Shown here one piece after another: positions 18,463 to 26,784 of a stretch of DNA of 64,000 bases. Origin of the DNA: Bacillota bacterium (GTDB lineage Bacteria > Bacillota > Clostridia > Acetivibrionales > DSM-1351); NCBI GenBank assembly GCA_023393115.1, contig JAEWMS010000006.1, positions 18,693-82,692 on the forward strand. The letters are read 5' to 3'. Position numbers and translations under genes: made by a program. The notes below the pieces were generated by a model. It saw nothing but the letters and a program-made list of their open reading frames with translations, was not told the origin of the DNA and ran no database searches. How positions within the stretch are numbered: position 1 is the first letter of the stretch; every line of letters begins with the position of its first letter.

Positions 18463-18783
18463 TTCTTCGATAACCCCTACTATTTTATATTTGTTTTTAT
18501 TGATTATATTCTAAATTATATAAGATAGTGCATAAAAATTCAATAATGTGCATAATTATTTTGTTGTAAAATGTCGGATTTATTCACTAGTATTGATTTT
18601 ATGGGCCTTAGTTAATAAAGTATGCTACTCAATTAACAAGGAAATACTGTCATATTACAATCTTTGCAAGGATTTCAGCGTATCATAAATGTTACGAATT
18701 AATTATTTTTTAAAAATGGTAATTTTTATTAAGTTACATTCGTAGAATGTATATTGTCAATTTATTAAATTTCAGGGGTGGCA
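18463..18783. other. Divergent intergenic region between the ABC operon and the L,D-transpeptidase
   Basis: About 320 bp, very AT-rich, with no convincing ORF. It must hold the promoters of both divergent units. The only structured element is a perfect 7-3-7 palindrome, TACATTC-GTA-GAATGTA at 18735-18751, some 32 bp ahead of the transpeptidase start, which may be an operator. Confidence 0.4.
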
Positions 18784-19905
18784 ATGAAAATGGGAAAACG
18801 AATTCTATGTATTGGTACTTTGGTTATGACTCTGATTATGCAGAGTGCAACCGTAAGCTGTGCAGAAAACAAAACCGTAATGGAGACAAAGGATTTTGAA
18901 GCAGCAGTAACAAGTACTACACAGGAGCATAAAGAACAGAAAGATATTCAGAATCAATTGGGGCAGGAGGATATTTCAAAGCTCCAGGAACAATTAAGAA
19001 AAGACCAGGATGAACTAAAAAAGAGTCAGGAACAGCTTATAAAAGACCAGGATGAGTTAAAAAAGCATCAGGAGCAGCTAAAAAAAGACCAGGATGAGTT
19101 AAAAAAGAATCAGGAACAGCTTATAAAAGATCAAGAACAATTGAAGAAAGATCAGGAGCAGTTAAAAGAAGATCAGGAGCAATTACATAAGGAACAAGAG
19201 AAGCTGGGAAATCAGGATAAGAAGAAAAAGCTCAGTTCAGAACTAAATAGCGGTACATATTTAAAATATATTAAAGAACTGGGTTACTATAAAGCTGTCT
19301 TTAAAGATCAAAAACTGAATACAAGAAATGCAGTACTGTTATTTCAAAGTGATCATAATATGAGCCTTACAGGAGTCTGGGATAATGCTACAAAGGAGAT
19401 GCTTATCAACAGACTTCTCAGTAAAGAACTTACATACGCTGATAAAATTTCAAAAGCACCTACAACCGGCAAATGGATAGCTGTTAATAAAACTAAAAGA
19501 ATTTTAACCCTCTATGAAGGTACAAAAGTACTTAAAAAGTATCCCGTAGCCGTAGGAAATCCGCACACTCTGACCAAGTCCGGCAAGTATTTCATCAATA
19601 ACAAAATAATTGACCCGGACTGGGGCGGAGGAGGATTTGCCGACCCAGTAAAGGGCGGTACTCCGGAAAATCCCCTTGGCAGCCGCTGGCTGGGCATCAA
19701 TAGAACAGATGGTTCATATGGAATCCATGGAACAAACTCCTTCTATTCCATTGGGAAATTCGTATCGCATGGCTGTATAAGAATGCAGAATTATATGGTT
19801 GAAGAACTTTTCCCCCTCGTTCCAATGAAAGCTCCTGTTTGGGTAGGTACACAGGCTGAATTAAAAAACTGGGGCATCACTCAGGATTCGTTTACTGGGA
19901 ACTAA
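18784..19905 (+). CDS. Secreted L,D-transpeptidase (YkuD) with coiled-coil spacer
   Basis: About 373 residues. Order: signal peptide (about 1-27), a charged coiled coil of tandem heptads (about 65-145), a short peptidoglycan-binding-like helical domain (about 155-215, NTRNAVLLFQSDHNMSLTGVWD), then a YkuD domain. The catalytic motif is SHGCIRM with C331 and a preceding HGTNS histidine. Such enzymes form 3-3 cross-links in peptidoglycan or attach proteins to it. The coiled coil probably spaces the catalytic part away from the membrane. ATG at 18784 is preferred because the upstream in-frame GTG lies inside the AGGGGTGG binding site. A good terminator follows. Confidence 0.9.
   Translation: MKMGKRILCIGTLVMTLIMQSATVSCAENKTVMETKDFEAAVTSTTQEHKEQKDIQNQLGQEDISKLQEQLRKDQDELKKSQEQLIKDQDELKKHQEQLKKDQDELKKNQEQLIKDQEQLKKDQEQLKEDQEQLHKEQEKLGNQDKKKKLSSELNSGTYLKYIKELGYYKAVFKDQKLNTRNAVLLFQSDHNMSLTGVWDNATKEMLINRLLSKELTYADKISKAPTTGKWIAVNKTKRILTLYEGTKVLKKYPVAVGNPHTLTKSGKYFINNKIIDPDWGGGGFADPVKGGTPENPLGSRWLGINRTDGSYGIHGTNSFYSIGKFVSHGCIRMQNYMVEELFPLVPMKAPVWVGTQAELKNWGITQDSFTGN
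18999..19200 (+). repeat. Coding tandem repeat (42-bp units) in the L,D-transpeptidase gene
   Basis: Near-identical units encoding KDQDELKKxQEQLx recur about three times and then decay into shorter KDQEQLK heptads. DNA identity between the first copies is high, including synonymous positions, so the array probably grew by recent duplication and may vary in length between strains. Confidence 0.75.
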
Positions 19906-19912
19906 AACAAAA

Positions 19913-19955
19913 AGCCCGGATGCACTGATTTTAAAGGTGTTTCCGGGCTGTTTTA
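19913..19955 (+). terminator. Terminator after the L,D-transpeptidase gene
   Basis: The stem AGCCCGGA/TCCGGGCT is followed by GTTTTAT. It begins 8 bp after the stop codon. Confidence 0.8.
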
Positions 19956-19982
19956 TATCTACTTGGATCTTAGGAAGAAAGG

Positions 19983-20349
19983 TCACATAATATAATGTGG
20001 GTCATTGGGAAAAGTTGTCATCTCACAAGTGTCAAATATCACCTTTCCATACTTTAGTGATATATAACACCTTCGACATTGTTCAATGATAGTGAGATGC
20101 TACGTACGATTAACAGTTTTACTATTTTCAACTGTCCTACCACAATGGGAGCATATAAATTCTGTGTGACCCTAATATTGATTTACCATCAATTCTTCCT
20201 TTTTCAAACAACTCTTATGTGGTTTTAAACTCTTGAGTATAACTATCACTAACTCTTGTTAAGTACCGACCATCTTTATGCAAGGAAGTATATGCCCTTG
20301 TTATATGAATTTGACAGTAATTACGCACTGTAAAATCCGATAAACTGTG
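19983..20349 (-). pseudogene. Degraded gene remnant with two CxxC motifs
   Basis: In the 700-bp gap before asd, the minus strand shows protein-like stretches broken by stops and a frame change. The first reads SDFTVRNYCQIHITRAYTSL then HKDGRYLTRVSDSYTQEFK. After a stop it continues ELFEKGRIDGKSILG, then in another frame HTEFICSHCGRTVENSKTVN, a stop, and IEQCRRCYISLKYGKVIFDT. The SHCG and QCRRC pairs suggest a zinc-binding module. I do not recognise the family. The same stretch can also fold (CATCTCAC at 20019 with GTGAGATG at 20092), but the protein reading spans more of it. Confidence 0.4.
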
Positions 20350-20423
20350 TTAATATTAGGAGTGCCTGAGAGGGTAACCTTTCATACCTTGAATCGTTAA
20401 TATTATTTAATGACTCCTTGGTA

Positions 20424-20452
20424 TTGAATTTTTAATTATCCTATGGTAAAAT
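20424..20452 (+). promoter_or_regulatory. Promoter of asd
   Basis: TTGAAT and TAAAAT are separated by 17 bp, with a TGG directly before the -10. The predicted start near 20459 gives a 5' UTR of about 150 nt before the asd start codon. No known riboswitch was recognised in that leader. Confidence 0.6.
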
Positions 20453-20608
20453 ACACAATACGAGAACAAATGTCACCCATTGGCGGACATATTATAGAAA
20501 TAATGTAGTATACATTTAGTGAACATATGAAATAAATTTAAATAATATATACTAAAATGTGTATTAAACAGATCAATAACAGATTATTTGGATTGGAGGC
20601 ATAATGTA

Positions 20609-21694
20609 ATGTCAAAGTTAAAGGTGGGTATTATTGGTGGAACCGGTATGGTTGGACAGAGATTTATTTCTCTTCTTGAAAATCATCCATGGTTTGAGGT
20701 AGTTTCAATAGCAGCAAGTGCTAACTCAGCGGGAAAAACATATGAGCAGGCTGTAGGCGGCAGATGGAAAATGTCAACTTCAATGCCTGACAGCGTTAAA
20801 AATATTGTTGTAAAGGATGCATCATTAAATGTAAAGGAAATATGTGCAGAAGTTGATTTCGTTTTTAGTGCGGTAGATATGAAAAAAGACGAAATTAAAA
20901 AACTTGAGGAAGAATACGCAAAAAACGAAACTCCTGTTGTTTCAAACAACTCAGCCCACAGATGGACTCCAGATGTTCCTATGCTTATTCCTGAAATCAA
21001 CTCCGATCATGTTAAGGTTATTGACAGTCAAAGGAAAAGATTAGGAACAAAGAATGGCTTTATAGCTGTTAAGCCAAACTGCTCCATTCAGAGCTATGTT
21101 CCTGCTTTGGACCCATTGAGGAAATTCGGAATTAAGAACGTAGTTGCCTGCACTTACCAGGCCATATCAGGTGCTGGAAAGAACTTTTCCGACTGGCCTG
21201 AGATGATCGATAACGTTATTCCCTACATTGGCGGAGAGGAAGAAAAAAGTGAACAGGAACCATTAAGAATATGGGGTTCTGTTGAAAATGGAGAAATCAT
21301 CAAGGCATCTTCCCCTGTAATCACTACTCAATGTATAAGAGTACCTGTAACAGACGGTCATCTGGCTGCAGTTTTTGTTTCCTTTGAGAACAAGCCCTCT
21401 AAGGAAGAAATTTTCAAGATTTGGGAAAACTACAGCGGTGAACCTCAGACTCTTCAACTTCCAAGTGCTCCGAAGCAATTTGTTAAGTATTTCGAAGAGG
21501 ACAACAGACCACAGACCAAGCTGGACAGAGATATAGAAAACGGAATGGGTGTTACTGTGGGAAGACTTCGTGAGGATCATATGTATGATTACAAATTCGT
21601 ATGTCTTTCTCATAATACCGTGCGTGGTGCCGCCGGTGGAGCTGTTTTAATGGCTGAATACCTTAAAGCAAAGGGATATATACAAGCCAAATAA
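20609..21694 (+). CDS. asd: Aspartate-semialdehyde dehydrogenase
   Basis: 361 residues. An N-terminal NAD(P)-binding motif (GIIGGTGMVGQRF, about 7-19), catalytic C158 in KPNCSIQ, and the late VPVTDGHLA segment with the active-site His. Length and motifs fit the archaeal/fungal-like ASADH branch. It reduces aspartyl-4-phosphate to the semialdehyde for lysine, threonine and methionine synthesis. ATG at 20609 follows TTGGAGG by 9 nt; an upstream TTG in frame at 20588 has no site of its own. It is monocistronic, with its own promoter and terminator. Confidence 0.95.
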   Translation: MSKLKVGIIGGTGMVGQRFISLLENHPWFEVVSIAASANSAGKTYEQAVGGRWKMSTSMPDSVKNIVVKDASLNVKEICAEVDFVFSAVDMKKDEIKKLEEEYAKNETPVVSNNSAHRWTPDVPMLIPEINSDHVKVIDSQRKRLGTKNGFIAVKPNCSIQSYVPALDPLRKFGIKNVVACTYQAISGAGKNFSDWPEMIDNVIPYIGGEEEKSEQEPLRIWGSVENGEIIKASSPVITTQCIRVPVTDGHLAAVFVSFENKPSKEEIFKIWENYSGEPQTLQLPSAPKQFVKYFEEDNRPQTKLDRDIENGMGVTVGRLREDHMYDYKFVCLSHNTVRGAAGGAVLMAEYLKAKGYIQAK

Positions 21695-21754
21695 AATAAT
21701 TAACATAATATAGCTAATAAAGACTATACAGAGCTATAAATATATTTTGTGATT

Positions 21755-21790
21755 AAAGGAAGTTGTTTTTTAACAATTTCCTTTATTATT
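21755..21790 (+). terminator. Terminator after asd
   Basis: AAAGGAA-TTGTT pairs with AACAA-TTTCCTTT and is followed by an AT-rich T-tract (ATTATTATT). A second weaker hairpin (AGACACT/AGTGTCT, 21827-21858) precedes a long T-run near 21876. Confidence 0.65.
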
Positions 21791-21985
21791 ATTGTAAAAC
21801 TAATGTTAAATTTGCCGATAAACACCAGACACTAGTAGGCGGAACTATTCAGTGTCTTGGGTATTTAGTCCGGCTTTTTTTATTTATTTTTTTAGTGTAT
21901 AATTAATATAATGTCAATGTTCATCAATCAACTAATGAATAAGCCTATAGTTAATATGGCATTCATATACACAAGGAGAGCAACT

Positions 21986-24445
21986 ATGAGCATAAAACCC
22001 GATTTTGCAGGCCAGTACTCATCCAACCAGGGTGAGCTCTTAATATGTGAGGGAGACAGAACCTCCTCTATAGTATTACTGCTTAAAGGAAAGATAGATG
22101 TTTTTGTGTCACCATTTGATGATATTTTCACTAACAATGAATTGCTTATTTCGAGAAGCTGTCGATTATTTACACTGGACCAGAATACTTTTTTGAGTAT
22201 TAACGATGTAATCAGAAACGGTCGGAATTCCTTCAGTCTTTCTTCAAAAGACATCTGCACTCTTTATTGCTTCCCTGCAAATTCTATTGCAGACATAAAA
22301 AACATAATTTCTACCCAGAAGGATTACTCAGCTTATCTGGTTACCTCATTGGCAACCTTGATCGACTTAAGCTATACCGCCTACCAGAAGCTACTTCCTA
22401 TATGTCATAACATTAATGCTCTGACACAAAATTTAATGACCTTCTACTGGGCTATTAAGGATAAATTCTATTTCAGCTATTCTCCTGATATTGAAATATT
22501 GAATTCCTATCAAAGCGTATATGAAGATTTGAAAAAGGATGGCTATAAATTTTTCCCACTTGATCCAGACATACTATTTACTCAGGAAATTGTTGATACT
22601 GTCACTGATTCTCCTGATCTAGACAATACAAGTATAGAGTATTTTACAAGTCTATTAAACGTCTCGATGGATAACCGTAAATTATTCTTTAACAGCGAGA
22701 GCAATGTATGTGAATATCATATAAAAAAGGGTTCTGAAGTATTAGATGCAATTATATTTGAGATCAGGAATATTTTCTCAATACTTTGTAAGAATATGGA
22801 ATTGATATATCTGTCACCTAGTAACTTGTTAGCTACATACGGCAGAATCGCTACCGATTCAAGAGACGACAAGGAAGCTGCTTTAAATATTCTAAACATT
22901 TTAACACAAGCTTCGGATATTACAAGCCAATGTATCGACAAGCTGCAAAATGAATTTGACTGCTTTACTAATATCAATATAAAGGAATTTACAAGCCTTA
23001 TAGATACTGTTCGTTCAAAAGCCGCAATCAGTGCTTCGGCCACAATTTCAGACGATTTAGCTATTGTCTCTGAGCTCCCGAAGGAGCTTGAGAACAGCTT
23101 GGAAAAGATAATGCAATACTGTTCCTGTCCACAGGATCAAATCGACAGCCTGAACAGAAGACTGAGCCAATTCAGGGTTTTAAAGGATAAAACCTCCTCC
23201 GATCCCGAAGTCAGAGAGCTTCGTTCTTCTATTACAAACGACTTTTTCCAAATCTATGAAGAAGCGTTTAAGAGGACACAAGTTGATAACAGTTGTTCGA
23301 AGCTGATAAGCATGTTTATTAATTTCGGCTATATGGACGAGCGTCTCGTTACAAAAGAACAAGCTATAGCATTATACAGGCTCTGTGATAAAGAATATCC
23401 CTGCCCCGATTTTAATGTATATAACTCTAAAAAATGGCTTGATCTTATATACACTAACCAGAAAGATCCTTCAATTAATGACTTTGGACAGGATTACTCC
23501 GATGTGTTCAGAGATATGAAAAAGAGGAAGATGGTAACCGATGCGGATAAACCAGCTTATGACCGTGACTTCAAAGCTAAGGTGCATTTTGAAGTAAGCA
23601 ATATGCTTAAAACTAACCAAAAGGTATGTCACGGTCATATCAGCAGTTATTTTCCCATACTTCACAAGGATATAATTACCCGTGACCTGGAAAAAGCTGT
23701 TGTTACACCACATAAGCTTCAGCAGGCTATTAATAATTTACTTGCCATTGATTTCTCAGTGTTCTATAGAGAAATATGGTACAAAAACGAAGCTAAAGGT
23801 ATTGAAAAAGAGCCCATAATGAAGGAAATCCGACCGGATATTATCATTGTACCTACTTTTGGGTCAAGAATATCCATGTGGCAGGAAATTACCGGAAAAG
23901 CCAGAAATACGCCTGGAAGATTTATAGTCCCGGCTTTTACTGATGAAAACCTCTCCGAACTTGTACTCAAATTAATCGGAGCTTTCCGTTGGGAACTTTG
24001 CAGAACTATGATGGGAGTCGCCTGGAACGATATTACCGAGAAATCTCTTACCTCTGAATATACCGACTACATTCAGTTTTTTAAGAAAAATCACGATCTG
24101 ACCGAGGATGCAAGGGACAAAATAAAAATTCAGATTCAAAAGAACAGAAATATTATGAGAGATATCTTTACTAGTGACTATGAAACCTGGATTAATTATG
24201 AGTCAAAAGGTATACTGCGTTTGAATAAGCTGGCCCGCTCAATTCTGTTCCGCTATTGCCCTCCTCCAAAGGAAATGCGGAACAATCTGGCAAAACAGCC
24301 TGCATTTTCAGATCTTTTGATGCAGTTTAATAATTCAAGGGCTAAAATTGCCAAGTCACTTTCAGGCAAATACACTAAAATGTTTAAAGATGGCCAGATT
24401 GATAAAGATATGGAATTGAATCTTATATATTACAGAGATATGTAA
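21986..24445 (+). CDS. Large protein with N-terminal cyclic-nucleotide-binding-like domain, otherwise unknown
   Basis: 819 residues, no signal peptide or membrane segment. The first 100 or so residues look like a Crp-type beta-roll (GELLICEGDRTSSIVLLLKGKIDVFV), without a clear phosphate-binding cassette or DNA-binding helix-turn-helix. The rest is mostly helical and unfamiliar. Conserved-looking late segments include PDIIIVPTFGSRISMWQEI and WELCRTMMGVAWNDI. AAGGAG lies 7 nt before ATG 21986; the 25 upstream in-frame codons lack a binding site. It appears monocistronic. A cytoplasmic regulatory or scaffold role is inference from the Crp-like domain. Confidence 0.75.
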   Translation: MSIKPDFAGQYSSNQGELLICEGDRTSSIVLLLKGKIDVFVSPFDDIFTNNELLISRSCRLFTLDQNTFLSINDVIRNGRNSFSLSSKDICTLYCFPANSIADIKNIISTQKDYSAYLVTSLATLIDLSYTAYQKLLPICHNINALTQNLMTFYWAIKDKFYFSYSPDIEILNSYQSVYEDLKKDGYKFFPLDPDILFTQEIVDTVTDSPDLDNTSIEYFTSLLNVSMDNRKLFFNSESNVCEYHIKKGSEVLDAIIFEIRNIFSILCKNMELIYLSPSNLLATYGRIATDSRDDKEAALNILNILTQASDITSQCIDKLQNEFDCFTNINIKEFTSLIDTVRSKAAISASATISDDLAIVSELPKELENSLEKIMQYCSCPQDQIDSLNRRLSQFRVLKDKTSSDPEVRELRSSITNDFFQIYEEAFKRTQVDNSCSKLISMFINFGYMDERLVTKEQAIALYRLCDKEYPCPDFNVYNSKKWLDLIYTNQKDPSINDFGQDYSDVFRDMKKRKMVTDADKPAYDRDFKAKVHFEVSNMLKTNQKVCHGHISSYFPILHKDIITRDLEKAVVTPHKLQQAINNLLAIDFSVFYREIWYKNEAKGIEKEPIMKEIRPDIIIVPTFGSRISMWQEITGKARNTPGRFIVPAFTDENLSELVLKLIGAFRWELCRTMMGVAWNDITEKSLTSEYTDYIQFFKKNHDLTEDARDKIKIQIQKNRNIMRDIFTSDYETWINYESKGILRLNKLARSILFRYCPPPKEMRNNLAKQPAFSDLLMQFNNSRAKIAKSLSGKYTKMFKDGQIDKDMELNLIYYRDM

Positions 24446-24640
24446 TTTGGAGGTTGGAAGCTAGAAATTGGAAGTAAGAGGTTGGATGAAGACAAGTGAA
24501 AAGTGAACGTGAAGGGTTAAGGAGAGGATGTAAAAAATCCTCTGTATGACAGTAAGGAAATGCTCCTTCTTGGCAAATATTGGAATTTATTATTGTTGAG
24601 AAGGAGATTTTTATGTCAACATTGACAAAAGAGCATGTTA
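24446..24640. repeat. Purine-rich heptamer tract after the Crp-like gene
   Basis: Directly after the stop codon the plus strand reads in imperfect 7-nt units (TTGGAGG, TTGGAAG, CTAGAAA, TTGGAAG, then GTGAAAA, GTGAACG) to about 24530. The remainder to 24640 shows no gene or clear signal. Confidence 0.5.
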
Positions 24641-24665
24641 AATAAAAAGCCCCGCGAAGCGGGGC
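24641..24665 (-). terminator. Terminator after ridA
   Basis: On the minus strand the stem GCCCCGC/GCGGGGC with a short loop is followed by TTTTTATTT. It is strong and oriented for ridA. Confidence 0.85.
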
Positions 24666-24667
24666 CA

Positions 24668-24724
24668 CCATAACTATTCAACATTCACCATTACTTATTA
24701 ACTATTACTTATTAACTATTACTG
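24668..24724 (-). repeat. 14-bp/7-bp tandem repeat overlapping the ridA stop codon
   Basis: Plus-strand TTACTTATTAACTA occurs twice in tandem and runs into a third partial copy that codes for the last residues of RidA (VIVNK and stop). Beyond it, heptads of the GTGAATG/TTGAATA/GTTATGG type continue towards the terminator. The same GTGAATG-GTGAATA-GTTATGG order occurs near 28370. Confidence 0.6.
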
Positions 24725-25094
24725 CAACACATTCAATTTCAATCAGCACATCCTTCGGAAGTCTTGCAACCTCAACGCAGGATCTCGCAGGGAAATTAGC
24801 TGTAAAAAACCTTTTGTAAACTTCATTTATTGCTGAGAAATCATTCATATTTTTTATAAAAACTGTAGTCTTTATAACGTTTTCAAGGCTCGCTCCTGCG
24901 ACCGCCAGCACTTCTGCCAGGTTTTTCAGAGCCTGTTCGGCTTGAGCCTCCACTCCTCCGGCAACTACCTCACCGGTTTTAGGATCAACAGGAATGGCGC
25001 CGGAGGTAAATACGAAATTTCCGTATTTTACAGCCTGTGAATATGGCCCTATGGCTGCAGGCGCCTTATCGGTAGAAATAATTTCAAAGTTCAT
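24705..25094 (-). CDS. ridA: RidA family enamine/imine deaminase
   Basis: 129 residues, the normal RidA (YjgF/YER057c) length. It shows the family segments APAAIGPYSQAV, FTSGAIPVDP and, near the end, FPARSCVEVARLPKD with the substrate-binding Arg, followed by IEIECVAV. The trimeric enzyme hydrolyses reactive 2-aminoacrylate and similar imines formed by PLP enzymes. ATG 25094 has AAAGGAG 9 nt upstream; the longer in-frame start lies inside that site's leader. The gene sits 48 bp after proA on the same strand and is probably co-transcribed. Its final codons coincide with a tandem repeat. Confidence 0.95.
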   Translation of the reverse strand: MNFEIISTDKAPAAIGPYSQAVKYGNFVFTSGAIPVDPKTGEVVAGGVEAQAEQALKNLAEVLAVAGASLENVIKTTVFIKNMNDFSAINEVYKRFFTANFPARSCVEVARLPKDVLIEIECVAVIVNK

Positions 25095-25142
25095 TCTAAA
25101 GTCTCCTTTCATGCTGTATCAAAATATTTATAACTAATTTGT

Positions 25143-26441
25143 TTACAAGTCCTGTATCTTCTTGTTCAACTTTACATGTTTAAAGGTCTTTCGATTACTA
25201 GCATAGTCGTCCACAATCTGCCCGTTTCCTATAAGCATATACTTATAACTCAGCAAACCCTCCAGGCCTACAGGTCCTCTGGCATGAAGCTTGCTGGTAC
25301 TGATGCCGACTTCTGCACCAAAACCATATTTAAACCCGTCACTGAATCTAGTTGAAGCATTCCAGAATACACTTCCAGAATCCACCATATTCATAAATTT
25401 TAAAGCAGTTTGTTTATTTGAAGTAACTATACTGTCTGTATGTCCAGAACCGTAAGTATTAATATGGTCAATAGCTTCATCTGCATCCGATACAAGCTTA
25501 ATTGAAATGGTGTAATCCAGATATTCTGTAGACCAATCAGCATCTGTGGCTGCTTTTACAGGTATTATCTTCTGAGTTTCTTCATCACCGCAGATTTCTA
25601 CATTCTTTTTATCTAATTCAGATTTCAGTCCAGGCAGAAATTCTGGTGCTACAGCTTTATGAACAAGCAACGTTTCTGTAGCGTTACACACTGCCACATA
25701 CTGAGTTTTTGAATCAAATGTTATCCTTGTTGCCATTTCTAAATCTGCATCCTTGTCTACATAAACGTGACAGATACCGTCAGCATGTCCCATTACAGGT
25801 ATTCTTGAATTATCCATAATATAGCGGACAAACTCATTTGAGCCTCTAGGTATGACCAGATCTATATACGCATCCATTTTTAACATTTCATTTACATCAT
25901 CACGGCTTTCAAGAAGGGTAATCCAACCTCTTGGCATCCCAGCAGCAACTGTTGCCTCCTCAATAATATCAGTTAAGGCTCTATTGGTTTCCTTTGCCTC
26001 CCTGCCTCCCTTAAGAAGCACGCTATTGCCGCTCTTTAGGCATAAGGTTGATATCTGTACCAGGGCATCAGGCCTCGACTCAAATATAATTCCTATAACA
26101 CCTATGGGACAGGTTACTTTGTATAATTCCAGTCCCTCGTCCAGCATAGTTGAATGCATGGTTTTCCCCACTGGCTCCTCAAGCTGTATAAGGCTACGGA
26201 TACCTTCAACTACATCATATATTTTATTCTCGTCAAATTTCAGCCTTTTCAGCAAAGGTGCTGCCAGCTTTTCTTCTTCGCTTCTTTTTATGTCATTAGT
26301 ATTTGCAGCAATAAGCTTATCTTTATTTTTCAGCAGTGAATCGGCTATCGCTGATAGTGCTTTGTTTTTTACTGTACCGTCAAGTTCAGCCATCCTAATT
26401 GACGCTTCACTTGCCTTAATACAAACCTGCTTTATATCCAT
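25143..26441 (-). CDS. proA: Gamma-glutamyl phosphate reductase
   Basis: 432 residues of the aldehyde dehydrogenase superfamily with the catalytic Cys C252 in AVCNATE, SRPDALVQIS and the GLEGLLSYKYM C-terminal segment typical of ProA. It reduces gamma-glutamyl phosphate to the semialdehyde in proline synthesis. The partner proB (glutamate 5-kinase) is not adjacent here, which is unusual. AGGAGG lies 7 nt before the ATG, and a perfect 8-bp hairpin (26453-26470) abuts that site on its 5' side. Confidence 0.96.
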   Translation of the reverse strand: MDIKQVCIKASEASIRMAELDGTVKNKALSAIADSLLKNKDKLIAANTNDIKRSEEEKLAAPLLKRLKFDENKIYDVVEGIRSLIQLEEPVGKTMHSTMLDEGLELYKVTCPIGVIGIIFESRPDALVQISTLCLKSGNSVLLKGGREAKETNRALTDIIEEATVAAGMPRGWITLLESRDDVNEMLKMDAYIDLVIPRGSNEFVRYIMDNSRIPVMGHADGICHVYVDKDADLEMATRITFDSKTQYVAVCNATETLLVHKAVAPEFLPGLKSELDKKNVEICGDEETQKIIPVKAATDADWSTEYLDYTISIKLVSDADEAIDHINTYGSGHTDSIVTSNKQTALKFMNMVDSGSVFWNASTRFSDGFKYGFGAEVGISTSKLHARGPVGLEGLLSYKYMLIGNGQIVDDYASNRKTFKHVKLNKKIQDL

Positions 26442-26784
26442 ATTAACCTCCTAAGCCGCTTTAGCGGCTTTGAGCCAACATTGTGGCCACAAAATGTAAT
26501 GAAAATCTACTCCAATATCCGCAAGGTGGCGAATAAAGGAGGTTAATTGGCCATGCGCGTTTTCAAAGTATTCAACACAAACTCATTACTTCAAACAAGT
26601 ACTATAAATACCTTGAATATGTCGCGCGGCCATAATTTCATAGGTTAGTTTGGAAGACGAGCTTTAGCGAAGTCTTTCAAGCTAACCTCCATGAGCCATG
26701 CTATAAACTACACTTTTGTATTACTATAACACACTAAATTGATATAGTATACTTCCATTAATATAAATTCTAAAATGAAATCCT
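26442..26784. promoter_or_regulatory. Structured leader region of proA with repeated GGAGGTTA motifs
   Basis: A 343-bp gap between proA and glpK. It contains a perfect hairpin AAGCCGCT/AGCGGCTT touching the proA ribosome binding site, and a second hairpin at 26642-26688 (AGGTTAG/CTAACCT outer, GAAGAC/GTCTTTC inner). GGAGGTTA occurs three times, twice on the minus strand and once on the plus strand. A 31-codon plus-strand ORF (26553-26648, starting MRVFKVFNTN) has a good AAAGGAGG site 11 nt upstream. Its reality is uncertain. Confidence 0.35.

Noticed and set aside
20019..20099. Large hairpin CATCTCAC/GTGAGATG as a riboswitch or mobile-element end
   Set aside because: The interior pairs poorly as a whole and the minus-strand protein reading with CxxC motifs spans a longer stretch, so a gene relic is preferred.
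20356..20416. TPP-riboswitch-like string (GGAGTGCC, CTGAGAG, ACCTTGAATC, TTAATA) upstream of asd
   Set aside because: The order recalls the thiamine pyrophosphate core, but the pairing differs (AGGAGT pairs with ACTCCT) and the 3' GCGTAGGGA-like part is missing. It also lies upstream of the asd promoter, so it would not be in the asd transcript.
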